Made by a program: the position numbers and the translations under genes
The notes under the pieces: generated by a model
Databases searched by the model: none
The model's input: the letters and a program-made list of their open reading frames with translations, nothing else
What the model was told of the DNA's origin: nothing
In this document: positions 9,526 to 18,294 of the stretch, in pieces
Position numbering within the stretch: the stretch's first letter is position 1
Layout of the letters: each line of letters starts with the position of its first letter
Origin: Bacteroidales bacterium
GTDB taxonomy: Bacteria > Bacteroidota > Bacteroidia > Bacteroidales > JAQXIO01
NCBI GenBank assembly: GCA_029007825.1
Contig: JAQXIO010000044.1
Location: 1 to 64,000, forward strand
Direction of reading: 5' to 3'
DNA: 64,000 nucleotides

Positions 9526-9557
9526 AAAAAGCTCCTTAAATTAAAGAGCTTTTTTCT
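9526..9557. terminator. Bidirectional terminator between TIM-barrel gene and kdsB
   Basis: The stem AAAAAGCTC / GAGCTTTTT flanks a short AT-rich loop and has T-runs on both sides. It can serve the plus-strand operon ending at 9487 and kdsB, which ends at 9577 on the minus strand. Confidence 0.7.
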
Positions 9558-9576
9558 TTTATCTATGTCATATAAT

Positions 9577-10320
9577 TTAATGAAGTAACGTTAAAGCCTT
9601 TTTCAAATCATCAGGGGTATCAATGCCTATGGTTTCAACGGAAGAGATACCTACCCGTATACAATAACCATTCTGCAGCCAACGTAATTGTTCCAACGAC
9701 TCTGCTATTTCAAGCGAAGATTGCGGCAATCCGGTTATCTGAGACAAAACATCGGCACGATAAGCATATAGTCCTATGTGTTTGTAAAAAACCTGTTTTT
9801 CAATCCAGCTTTCTTTATCCACACCCCGAACATAAGGTATAACCGAACGGCTGAAATAGATTGCACGCTGTTTATTATCAAGAATCACTTTGGGTGAATT
9901 AGGGTTTTCCACCGCTGCCAATCCGTCCTTTTTATTGAAGGGAATCACAAGTGTTGCTATTTCTGTCGATTTATCATCAAAACATGATTTCAACAATTCG
10001 ATCTGACAGGGGTCGATAAAGGGTTCATCACCCTGTATATTTATTACGACGTCAAAATCCTTTCCGACTATTTTGTAGGCCTCAAAGCATCTATCGGTTC
10101 CGCTTTTATGTGCAGGCGACGTCATTACAGCATTCCCTCCAAAAGAATGAACAGCATCCAGAATACGCTCATCGTCTGTCGCAACCACGATTTCATCAAG
10201 CGTTCCTTTTACAGCCTCATAAACGCGCTGGATCATCGGCTTACCTTTCATATCGGCCAAAGGCTTCCCTGGAAAACGTGTCGATGCATAACGGGAGGGT
10301 ATAATACCTAAGAATTTCAT
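9577..10320 (-). CDS. kdsB: 3-deoxy-manno-octulosonate cytidylyltransferase
   Basis: Makes CMP-Kdo from CTP and Kdo, the activation step for the lipopolysaccharide inner core; cytoplasmic. The protein has 247 residues, the normal family length. The nucleotide-binding start IIPSRYASTRFPGKPL, the segment VVINIQGDEPFIDP and GLYAYRADVL are diagnostic. Its ATG overlaps the stop of the upstream antiporter gene by 4 bp (ATGA at 10317-10320), so the two are translationally coupled. The link between a cation antiporter and Kdo activation is probably only operonic. Confidence 0.95.
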   Translation of the reverse strand: MKFLGIIPSRYASTRFPGKPLADMKGKPMIQRVYEAVKGTLDEIVVATDDERILDAVHSFGGNAVMTSPAHKSGTDRCFEAYKIVGKDFDVVINIQGDEPFIDPCQIELLKSCFDDKSTEIATLVIPFNKKDGLAAVENPNSPKVILDNKQRAIYFSRSVIPYVRGVDKESWIEKQVFYKHIGLYAYRADVLSQITGLPQSSLEIAESLEQLRWLQNGYCIRVGISSVETIGIDTPDDLKKALTLLH

Positions 10321-12575
10321 ATTTTATTTTTTACAAGTTTTTCTATTTTATTCTGCTCTCCTACGATCCATACGACGTCTTTTTCTTCAAATACTACGGT
10401 CAAATCAGGATTTAAAAGAGAGGTCATTCCTCGTTCAATTCCTACTACCATACATCCGTAATATTCCTTAAGCATCGAACTCAGTATCGATTTTCCAATA
10501 AAAGGAGAATCTTTCTCAATCAAAAACTGCTGTAAAGATATCTCTTTATCATCTAAAGTTGGTACTGTTGCATGTTCATAAATATTATCAACGTATTTTT
10601 TGAATTCCGATAACTGCTTATCTGTTCCAACAACAGCAATCTTATCGAATGGATACAATCGTTCATCTCCTCCTGGAATATTGATACGATACGTACCTCT
10701 TAATATTGTCACAATATTTATTCCGCACTTCTGACGGAAAGAGAGTTCTCTTAAAGTTTTACCTACACTGGGGGAATTCTGGCGTACTTCAAAATCGGAC
10801 AAATGGAGTTCCCGGGATAACAACGACTGCACAAATTGCTGTCTTACCGGAGCCTTCCGATCCATCTCAATTCCTTTTTCCCTATAATTTTGCAAAAAAT
10901 GTTTTTCCAAACGTATAGATTGTTTTTTAAGCCTTTTTGAAAATAAGAGAAGAACGACAAATACAATCGCTATTCCGGTACAAATCCCAATAGCATAATT
11001 CAGACATTTAATAATAATAAGACTTACCAGAGCTACACAAAAAAGAATACGTATGAGAAAAAGTGAAACCAAAGGAGCACGATTGGAACGACGATCGTTC
11101 CATAAGGTCTTAAACTCTTCCGACCTGTTCTTTTTCGCCATGATAGCCCGCAGAAAAGGAGAAATGACCACCAACGTAATTGTCGCAGTCAGCAGACCAC
11201 CCCAGAATCCGGGCAGATAAGCTTCTATTCTGGGCTCAAGCACTGTAAAAGATGCAAAAATTACAATCAAAGACAACGTTCCGTATATAAAAACAATCTT
11301 CAGCAATGATTTCAGAAATTGCTTCCAAAGTGTCTGCTGGTTCAACGTCGTTGGGATAGATGCATAACGGTTTAAAAAAGCAAGGACCGAAGGCGGTAAC
11401 TTTTTTTCCAGATAATAATAAAAAGGTTCGGATAAACGCATCAGAAAAGGCGTAAGAAAAGTCGTTATTACAGAAACTGCAACAACAATCGGATAAAGAA
11501 ATGCATCCGTTACTTTAAGAGATATCCCCAAACCGGCTATAATAAAGGCAAACTCACCGATCTGTGCTAAAGAAAAACCCGATTGAACAGCTATTTTCAA
11601 AGGCTGGCCAGAAATCAAAATACCGATAGTCGCAAAAAAGATCTGACCGACAACAACAACAATCGTTAAAATCAGAATCGGAGTAAAATACTGAACCAAT
11701 AATTCGGGTTCAATCATCATTCCGACAGAAACGAAGAAAATAGCTCCGAAAAGATTTTTCAATGGCTTTACCATATGCTCGATACGTTCGGCCTCCAATG
11801 TCTCTGCCAAAACCGAACCCATCAGGAAAGCCCCCAGAGCAAAAGAGAAGCCCGCATATACGGCTATAATCACCATGCCGAGACAAAAAGCCAACGACAG
11901 AAGCAACAATGTCTCATCATTAAGCATGCCTCTCACTTTTTTGAAAAAAGAGGGTAATATATAGATCCCTGCCATAAAAATAAAAAAAAGAAAGGCTCCC
12001 AGTTTAAAAACGCTTTGCGCCAGTTCGCTACCCTCGACCGTACGGCTTACAGCCAGTGTAGAAAGTAACACCATTAACAGTACAGCGAATAAATCTTCCA
12101 CGACCAATACACCGAAAACAACCCCAGTAAAACCTTTATTCCTTAATCCGAGATCATCTACAGCCTTAATAATAATCATCGTAGAAGACATCGACAACAT
12201 TCCACCTAAAAAAAGGCTGTTCATAAAAGACCAGCCCATTAACTGCCCGACCAAATAGCCCAACGACATCATTCCGATTACTACGGTTCCTGCTCCAATC
12301 AACGCAGTTGCACCGACCCTCAGCAATTTACGGAAACTGAAATCGAGTCCTAAAGCAAAAAGGAGGAAAATAACACCGATATCAGCCCATAGCTTAATAT
12401 CTACCGTATCTTTAATGGTTGGAAAAAACTGGACATTAGCACCGACGATAAAACCTGCCAAGATATAACCCAATACAACCGGCTGTTTCAAATACTTAAA
12501 AATAATGGTAGTAAATCCAGCCGTACAAAGAATCAAAGCCAAATCTCGGATCAATACAGGAACACTACTCGCCAT
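10317..12575 (-). CDS. Kef/CPA2-type monovalent cation:proton antiporter with two TrkA-C domains
   Basis: Inner-membrane cation/proton exchanger of the CPA2 (KefB/GerN) family. About 12 membrane helices span residues 5-400, including GYILAGFIVG and FLLFALGLDFSF, with further helices near 425-545. The cytoplasmic tail holds two TrkA-C-like regulatory domains (about 590-665 and 675-750) but no Rossmann-type TrkA-N domain. Binding of a small ligand rather than NAD is thus more likely to gate it. It is the first gene of a two-gene operon with kdsB. A -7 element at 12595-12602 lies 20 bp upstream of the ATG. Confidence 0.88.
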   Translation of the reverse strand: MASSVPVLIRDLALILCTAGFTTIIFKYLKQPVVLGYILAGFIVGANVQFFPTIKDTVDIKLWADIGVIFLLFALGLDFSFRKLLRVGATALIGAGTVVIGMMSLGYLVGQLMGWSFMNSLFLGGMLSMSSTMIIIKAVDDLGLRNKGFTGVVFGVLVVEDLFAVLLMVLLSTLAVSRTVEGSELAQSVFKLGAFLFFIFMAGIYILPSFFKKVRGMLNDETLLLLSLAFCLGMVIIAVYAGFSFALGAFLMGSVLAETLEAERIEHMVKPLKNLFGAIFFVSVGMMIEPELLVQYFTPILILTIVVVVGQIFFATIGILISGQPLKIAVQSGFSLAQIGEFAFIIAGLGISLKVTDAFLYPIVVAVSVITTFLTPFLMRLSEPFYYYLEKKLPPSVLAFLNRYASIPTTLNQQTLWKQFLKSLLKIVFIYGTLSLIVIFASFTVLEPRIEAYLPGFWGGLLTATITLVVISPFLRAIMAKKNRSEEFKTLWNDRRSNRAPLVSLFLIRILFCVALVSLIIIKCLNYAIGICTGIAIVFVVLLLFSKRLKKQSIRLEKHFLQNYREKGIEMDRKAPVRQQFVQSLLSRELHLSDFEVRQNSPSVGKTLRELSFRQKCGINIVTILRGTYRINIPGGDERLYPFDKIAVVGTDKQLSEFKKYVDNIYEHATVPTLDDKEISLQQFLIEKDSPFIGKSILSSMLKEYYGCMVVGIERGMTSLLNPDLTVVFEEKDVVWIVGEQNKIEKLVKNKI

Positions 12576-12594
12576 TGTTTGCTAAATTGGTGTC

Positions 12595-12620
12595 CAAAAG
12601 TACAAATTATTTTATTTTTG
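12595..12620. promoter_or_regulatory. Overlapping divergent promoters
   Basis: Two -7 elements lie back to back. TACTTTTG on the minus strand (12602-12595) serves the antiporter, and TATTTTTG on the plus strand (12613-12620) serves the AlbA_2 gene. Only 10 bp separate them, so RNA polymerase could not occupy both at once. Confidence 0.5.
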
Positions 12621-12629
12621 CAGTCGCAA

Positions 12630-13265
12630 ATGAATAAGAAACATCCCATATTATTACGCATAGAAGAAGGAGAGCACCAGCAATTGGACTTCAAATTCGA
12701 GATATCCAGCTGTTCCAAAATTGCGAAAACCATCAGTGCTTTTGCAAACACGGACGGAGGTTCTTTATTAATCGGCGTAAAGGATAATGGAAATATTGCC
12801 GGTGTCCGTTCAGAAGAAGAGTGCTATATGATTGAAGCGGCAGCATCTTTATACTGCAAACCTGCCGTACCGGTAAAAATCAAGAATTGGATTATTGACG
12901 GGAAAACCGTGCTCGAAGCAATTATCCCGGCAAGTCCTGATGCGCCTCATTATGCAATAGATACGAACAAAAAAGAATTCGCCTATATCCGTGTTAAAGA
13001 TGAAAATTTTCTGGCAAACGAGATACTATTACACGCATGGAGAAAAAGAAAAAATAAAGACGGAATTCTGCTTCGCCTAACTCCTCCGGTCGAAAAACTA
13101 CTGGCATATCTCGAAACTCATACCTTTATTACCTCACGGGAATTCTGCAAAAGGGCTCATATCCCCTATCCTACTGCACGCACCATACTCAGTGATTTAT
13201 TGGCAATCGGTACACTTTCATATACCATGAAAGAAAAAAGAATTGTCTATATACGCTCTACGTAA
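12630..13265 (+). CDS. AlbA_2 (Schlafen-type) domain protein with C-terminal winged helix
   Basis: Putative nucleic-acid-binding regulator of 211 residues. I use the ATG at 12630 rather than an in-frame one at 12579, because the -7 element TATTTTTG at 12613-12620 would make the longer form untranscribed. The AlbA_2 domain (about 1-125) shows the hallmark TISAFANTDGGSLLIGVKDNG, usually written as a short block FANTDGG...GV.D.G. A winged-helix-like segment covers about 145-205 (LLAYLETHTFITSREFCKRA). The gene runs convergently into the NfeD-type gene and its last 19 bp overlap that gene's end. Target unknown. Confidence 0.8.
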   Translation: MNKKHPILLRIEEGEHQQLDFKFEISSCSKIAKTISAFANTDGGSLLIGVKDNGNIAGVRSEEECYMIEAAASLYCKPAVPVKIKNWIIDGKTVLEAIIPASPDAPHYAIDTNKKEFAYIRVKDENFLANEILLHAWRKRKNKDGILLRLTPPVEKLLAYLETHTFITSREFCKRAHIPYPTARTILSDLLAIGTLSYTMKEKRIVYIRST

Positions 13266-14581
13266 AGCTGTCCTATACGATATTTGACCACTTTCACCTG
13301 TCTGCCTTTTTCTATAAAATCACGTTCAGATACAGCATCATACTGGCGACCATCAATCTCAACTTTACCGGAAGGGCGCAGATCCGTAGCTGCAACTCCT
13401 ACCGTTCCCACCACTCTTTCGGGTTCGTCCGAGGTAGCCTGAAAACCTTCCTGATCCGCATTAAGAGCCAGTCTACGGAACATACCCTTCGTTCCGATCT
13501 TATTAGACAGATAAATCATCAAAACGACAGAACCCACAAATCCCGAAGAGACAACGAGAAGTGCCAATAAAATATCCCGGGAAGATGTAAAAGTAAAATC
13601 GAACCCAACATTATTTAGCAAACTCAGTGTCAACCCTCCGACAAGGAAAATAATTCCCAGTATTCCGGCAATACCGAAACCGGGAATTACGAATATTTCA
13701 AGCAGTAAAAGTAAAACACCGATCACAAAAATAATAATCTCCCAATAAAGAGCCAATCCATCGATATAAAGAGGAGCAAAATAAAGTATGCCTGCTGTAA
13801 TCGCCGCAATGATCGGAAATCCAATTCCCGGTGACTGTAGTTCAAAATAGATACCACCAATAATAATCATTATTAACACTGCCTGCAGATAAGGGTTGGA
13901 TAAAAAACCCTTTACTTCATCGAAAAAGGACGGCGTATAGGTTTTCAATTCATATTCGGGATAACCCATACAATCAGTTATCACTTCATCGACTGTTTCA
14001 GCCTTTCCATCACAATATCCAGCTTTTACCGCTTCATTGGCAGTAAGAGTCAAGACTTTTCCAGAGATACTGTCTAAAACCATTGCTTCCGCTACGACAG
14101 GATCTCTGTACCACTTTCCTGTCGAATCTTTTCCGTGCGCTTCACATGTGGAACGCATCATTGCCCGCATATACGATTGATATTTATCGGGTAAAGGAGA
14201 GCCCTTCTCATCTACCACCGTTGCAGCCCCGATACAGGCTCCCTCACGCATATAGATTTTATTACAGGCTACAGAGATCAATGCTCCTGCCGAAGCCGCA
14301 TCATTATCAATAAATACAGAAACCGGAATGGGACTATACAAAATAGCCGTACGCATAGAATCAGCATCAACCAAAGCACCGCCATAAGTGTTCAAATGGA
14401 TCAGCACCTGTTCAGCATTGTGTGTTTTTGCCTCATTCAAGGCATTTCGCAGATAGATCGAAGTAGTAGGCCCAATCTCTTTTTTTATATCCACTTTATA
14501 AATAACAGGAGTGGCAAATAAAGAGTGAAAAGAAAAACTCCACCAGAGTAAAACAAACAAAAGCCTTAAAAGTTGTTTCAT
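13247..14581 (-). CDS. NfeD-family membrane serine protease (ClpP-class, long form)
   Basis: A signal peptide (1-23) leads to a ClpP/SppA-like protease domain (about 25-210). The predicted nucleophile is the serine in NDAASAGALIS near residue 98, after the oxyanion-type segment LNTYGGAL. Four or more hydrophobic helices follow (about 228-355), then an NfeD-type OB-fold at 380-444 (GTVGVAATDLRPSGKVEIDG). The order protease, membrane, OB-fold is that of long NfeD proteins, which process membrane proteins such as stomatins. No stomatin/SPFH gene is adjacent here, unlike the usual partner arrangement. Length 444 is normal. Confidence 0.88.
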   Translation of the reverse strand: MKQLLRLLFVLLWWSFSFHSLFATPVIYKVDIKKEIGPTTSIYLRNALNEAKTHNAEQVLIHLNTYGGALVDADSMRTAILYSPIPVSVFIDNDAASAGALISVACNKIYMREGACIGAATVVDEKGSPLPDKYQSYMRAMMRSTCEAHGKDSTGKWYRDPVVAEAMVLDSISGKVLTLTANEAVKAGYCDGKAETVDEVITDCMGYPEYELKTYTPSFFDEVKGFLSNPYLQAVLIMIIIGGIYFELQSPGIGFPIIAAITAGILYFAPLYIDGLALYWEIIIFVIGVLLLLLEIFVIPGFGIAGILGIIFLVGGLTLSLLNNVGFDFTFTSSRDILLALLVVSSGFVGSVVLMIYLSNKIGTKGMFRRLALNADQEGFQATSDEPERVVGTVGVAATDLRPSGKVEIDGRQYDAVSERDFIEKGRQVKVVKYRIGQLYVERI

Positions 14582-14711
14582 ATATACTATTATTTGTTAT
14601 AATTGCATTTATTCATGGAAATATTTTTTTACAACATTTATTGACACAATTCTCGCATTTTCATTATCATTAATTAACAAAAAAAGAATATTACCTTACT
14701 TTGTTTCCTTC

Positions 14712-14719
14712 TAATTTTG
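14712..14719 (+). promoter_or_regulatory. Possible -7 element of the sigma factor gene
   Basis: TAATTTTG matches TAnnTTTG and lies 53 bp before the ATG at 14772. The -33 region is not convincing. Confidence 0.35.
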
Positions 14720-14771
14720 TTCTTCCATGATTGGTGCAATAAGAATAGAAACACTTTAAAACAATGCAATT

Positions 14772-15299
14772 ATGAATACTTCGCAATTTCAAAAAAAATT
14801 ATTGGGTTTGCAAGAAAACATGATGAATTTTGCTCTCATGCTCACTACAAACAGAGAAGAAGCCCAGGATCTTTTACAAGAAACCACTCTTAAGGTTTTA
14901 GATAACCAAGAAAAATTTGTCGATAATATCAATTTCAAAGGATGGGTATTGACAGTTATGCGGAATCTGTTCATTAACAATTACAGACGCATTGTCCGTA
15001 ACCAAACGATTATCGACTCTTCTGCCAATTTATATAACCTGCAGAATCTGAACGATTCAGGATTCGGTTCTCCGGAACAGTTATATAACATTCAGGAAAT
15101 AAACAAAGCAATCGGAATGTTAAGTAAAGATTTAAAAGTTCCGTTTTCAATGTTTCTTCTGGGATACAAATACCACGAAATTGCAAAAAAGCTGGATCTT
15201 CCGCTTGGTACTGTAAAAAGCCGGATATTCTTTGCACGTCAAGAATTGCAAACCCGTCTAAAAGATTTCCGTTATAAAGGATCCAATATTAAAGAATGA
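14772..15299 (+). CDS. ECF-type sigma-70 family RNA polymerase sigma factor
   Basis: Alternative sigma factor of 175 residues. Region 2 (about 10-80) contains REEAQDLLQETTLKVLDN and FKGWVLTVMRNLFIN, the core-binding and -10 recognition helices. Region 4 (about 115-165) contains GYKYHEIAKKLDLPLGTVKSRIFFARQ, the -35 recognition helix-turn-helix. No anti-sigma gene is next to it, so control must come from elsewhere or from its own promoter. Its stop overlaps the start of the HPPK-like gene by 4 bp. Confidence 0.9.
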   Translation: MNTSQFQKKLLGLQENMMNFALMLTTNREEAQDLLQETTLKVLDNQEKFVDNINFKGWVLTVMRNLFINNYRRIVRNQTIIDSSANLYNLQNLNDSGFGSPEQLYNIQEINKAIGMLSKDLKVPFSMFLLGYKYHEIAKKLDLPLGTVKSRIFFARQELQTRLKDFRYKGSNIKE

Positions 15300-15691
15300 G
15301 TTTAAACCGCTGTATTGTTTTAACAGGCTCAAATATAAAACCCTACTCTAACGTAAGCAAAGCCTTACAGGAATTAAAAAAAATAGATTCCACCCTTCAA
15401 AGCTTACCGGAAGAGTTAACTCCCTCTTTAGGGAATCCAAACAGAAATTTCTACCTTAACCAACTTCATCTTCTGCAGACGGCCCTTACTGCAGAAGAGT
15501 TGACAATACAATTCAAATCACTGGAAAAACTTCTGGGAAGAAAAAGTGAAGATAAAGAAAAAGGTATTGTTCATATCGACATTGATCTCGTTTATTTCAA
15601 TAATCAATTACTCAAACCGAAGGAAGCAACTCTTCCATATGTACAAGAAGGATTAAAAAAATTGGATTTCAATATTTTTCCCATGCAATAA
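15296..15691 (+). CDS. folK: HPPK-like protein (6-hydroxymethyl-dihydropterin pyrophosphokinase family)
   Basis: Resembles the enzyme that pyrophosphorylates 6-hydroxymethyl-7,8-dihydropterin in folate synthesis. Family features are an N-terminal TGSN after a beta strand, NFYLNQLHLLQT (the FLN block), LEKLLGRK (the IE..LGR block) and HIDIDLVYF with the Asp-x-Asp magnesium site. Oddities: it is short (131 residues against about 160), and the Arg normally three residues before the DxD (PR.LDLD) is replaced. It may be a divergent working HPPK or a repurposed homologue. It is translationally coupled to the sigma factor (ATGA overlap, 15296-15299). No other folate gene is nearby. Confidence 0.7.
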   Translation: MSLNRCIVLTGSNIKPYSNVSKALQELKKIDSTLQSLPEELTPSLGNPNRNFYLNQLHLLQTALTAEELTIQFKSLEKLLGRKSEDKEKGIVHIDIDLVYFNNQLLKPKEATLPYVQEGLKKLDFNIFPMQ

Positions 15692-15705
15692 TCCCCTACT
15701 ATTTA

Positions 15706-15713
15706 TATCTTTG
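15706..15713 (+). promoter_or_regulatory. -7 promoter element of the beta-mannosidase operon
   Basis: TATCTTTG, followed by GC, lies 27 bp upstream of the ATG at 15740 and just past the stop of the HPPK-like gene. Confidence 0.55.
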
Positions 15714-15739
15714 CTTTGTAATAATTAAGTACAAAAGTA

Positions 15740-18292
15740 ATGAAAAACACTCTTTTATTATTTCTGTTCTCCTTTCTTCTCTGGGGATGCGGATATCAAA
15801 AAACAAATACCAATCTTATTGAAATTAATCAAAACTGGCAATTCCGTCAAGCCGGAACAGATGAATGGCTTTCTGCTTCCGTTCCGGGATGCGTTCACTC
15901 CGACCTGCGCTCACATAACCTGATAGACCAGGAAGTGACTGGAGCAAACGAACAAAGTTTTCAATGGATAGAAAAAGAGGACTGGGAATATAAAACGGAA
16001 TTCAATATAACACCGGAACAACTTCAATATGCCCATAACGAACTTACTTTTGAAGGATTAGATACTTATGCCGATGTATTTCTGAACGATACAAAAATCC
16101 TAACAGCCGATAATATGTTCCGTTCGTGGAATATAGACGTAAATCCGTTGTTGAAAGAAGGTAAAAACACCCTTTGCATTTATTTTCATTCTCCTGTCAA
16201 AATAGGTATGGAAAAATTAAAAGCCTATCCATACCATCTCGAAATATCAAACGAACTGGCTCCCGTAGGCGAACAGACAAATATTTTTACAAGAAAAGCA
16301 CCGTTCCATTTCGGATGGGACTGGGGACCTCGTTTAGTAACTAGCGGAATATGGAGACCTGTTTTCCTCAAAGGATGGAATAAATCAATGTTGCGGGATA
16401 TTTATTTTAAGCCGAAAAATATAACGGAAAGTAAAGCTGAATATAATGCAGAACTCGAGATAGAGTCCGATATCCCGTTGAATTCAACCTATGCTGTTGT
16501 AAATATTAACGGAAAATCCGGAGAGAAAATCCCCATCAATATCAATGCAGGTTCAAACGAAATAGATATACCCTTCACAATAGACAATCCGAAACTCTGG
16601 TGGTGTAACGGTTTGGGAGAAGCCTATCTTTATAATGTATCGGTAGATATATACGATGGGAACAAAAAGTTAAGCACTATAAAAAGACGTTTGGGAGTAC
16701 GGACAATTGAAATTGAACAGAAAAATGACGAATGGGGGCAATCATTTCAAGTTGTCTTGAACGGAAAGCCTGTTTTCATGAAAGGGACAAACTATATTCC
16801 TTCCCGTACCCTTACCACAGAGGTGACACCTGAGCTCTACGAACAAGTATTGCAAGATGCTATAAAAGCAAATATGAACATGATCCGCGTGTGGGGAGGG
16901 GCCATCTATGAAGAAGACTACTTTTATAACCGATGCGACGAACTCGGGCTATTGATATGGCAGGATTTTATGTTCGCATGCGCTATGACTCCCGACGATG
17001 ACTCTTATGTAGAAAATGTACGCTTAGAAGCCGAAGAAAATGTAAAACGCCTACGAAATCATCCCTGCCTCGCCCTATGGTGCGGTAATAACGAGAATCT
17101 CCGGGCACATTACGATTGGGGATGGATAAAAAACACACCGGAACAATACCGCCAAAGGGTAATAGACACCTATAATACACTTTATCATGTTACACTCAAG
17201 GAGGCTGTAAAGAAAGAGGATCCACAATGTTTCTACTGGGCATCCTCTCCCCAGTCTGCCGAAGGCAAACTATCAAATCGCAGTTCAGGAGACGATCACG
17301 ACTGGACGGTATGGTTCGGGGAAATTCCGTATGAAGCATTCAATGAGAGTTTCGGACGTTTCGTCAGTGAATACGGCTTGCAATCCGTTCCGGATGTACG
17401 GACACTCGCAACTTTTGTTCCGTCAGATCAAATGAGCCTCTCCTCTCCTGCCCTTCACTATATACAACGCAGCAAGATGCCTTGGATAGCTCCCGACCGC
17501 GATGGAAACGGACAAATAGAATGGTACATCAATAACTATTACCGGAAGGCTAAAGATTTTGAAGCTACCAGCTATCTGAGCCAATTGGTACAGGCTGAAA
17601 CCATGCGGTATGCAATTGAAGTCCATCGTCAAAACATGCCCAGATGCATGGGCTCGCTTTACTGGCAAATTAATGACTGCTGGCCTACAATCTCCTGGTC
17701 AAGCGTCGATTATTTCGGACGCTGGAAGGCTTCTCATTATTTTACTCGTGAAGCATACAAAGAGATTATTCTTTCCGCCCATTTCTATAACGATACTCTT
17801 ACGGTATACGCTATAAACGACGGGGAAGAATTACCGGCAACTTTACATCTCGAACTATTTGACCTCAAGGGTAAAAAAATCGAAGAAACACATATTCCTG
17901 CAACCATAAAAGGAAATGCCTCGACTTTATGCTTTAAATCTTCAGGCAAAGATTTTTTAAAAGGACAAAAAACGGACGATGCTGTATTGATAGCTACGCT
18001 ATCGGACGACAACGGTATTATCGCCGAAAACAACTGCTATTTCGCCAAAACGAAAAATTTGCAACTTATCAAACCAGATATCCGTTATGAGATAAAAAAA
18101 GACGATAAAGGATATAATATCGAATTAAGTACAAATGTACTGGCTAAGAATGTATATATCAAAACCGCAAACGAAGGCTTCTTAAGCAACAACTTTTTCG
18201 ACCTTTATCCGAACAGGCCTGTTACAATTTCCTTTGAAGGAAATGAAGCTCCCGAAATAACAAAAGTTTATTCAGTAACCGATTCATTTTAA
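15740..18292 (+). CDS. Beta-mannosidase, glycoside hydrolase family 2 (lipoprotein)
   Basis: Exo-acting release of mannose from beta-mannosides. The N-terminus is a lipoprotein signal with lipobox LLWGC (Cys17), placing it in the periplasm or on the outer membrane. A GH2 sugar-binding domain covers about 28-190 (VPGCVHSDL, FHFGWDWGPR is a beta-mannosidase hallmark), an Ig-like domain about 200-310, and a TIM barrel about 315-620. The acid/base is the Glu in WCGNNEN near 451 and the nucleophile the Glu in FVSEYGLQS near 543. C-terminal beta domains complete the usual roughly 850-residue length. It starts a three-gene operon with a PfkB kinase (2-bp gap) and a cupin. Confidence 0.93.
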   Translation: MKNTLLLFLFSFLLWGCGYQKTNTNLIEINQNWQFRQAGTDEWLSASVPGCVHSDLRSHNLIDQEVTGANEQSFQWIEKEDWEYKTEFNITPEQLQYAHNELTFEGLDTYADVFLNDTKILTADNMFRSWNIDVNPLLKEGKNTLCIYFHSPVKIGMEKLKAYPYHLEISNELAPVGEQTNIFTRKAPFHFGWDWGPRLVTSGIWRPVFLKGWNKSMLRDIYFKPKNITESKAEYNAELEIESDIPLNSTYAVVNINGKSGEKIPININAGSNEIDIPFTIDNPKLWWCNGLGEAYLYNVSVDIYDGNKKLSTIKRRLGVRTIEIEQKNDEWGQSFQVVLNGKPVFMKGTNYIPSRTLTTEVTPELYEQVLQDAIKANMNMIRVWGGAIYEEDYFYNRCDELGLLIWQDFMFACAMTPDDDSYVENVRLEAEENVKRLRNHPCLALWCGNNENLRAHYDWGWIKNTPEQYRQRVIDTYNTLYHVTLKEAVKKEDPQCFYWASSPQSAEGKLSNRSSGDDHDWTVWFGEIPYEAFNESFGRFVSEYGLQSVPDVRTLATFVPSDQMSLSSPALHYIQRSKMPWIAPDRDGNGQIEWYINNYYRKAKDFEATSYLSQLVQAETMRYAIEVHRQNMPRCMGSLYWQINDCWPTISWSSVDYFGRWKASHYFTREAYKEIILSAHFYNDTLTVYAINDGEELPATLHLELFDLKGKKIEETHIPATIKGNASTLCFKSSGKDFLKGQKTDDAVLIATLSDDNGIIAENNCYFAKTKNLQLIKPDIRYEIKKDDKGYNIELSTNVLAKNVYIKTANEGFLSNNFFDLYPNRPVTISFEGNEAPEITKVYSVTDSF

Positions 18293-18294
18293 CT

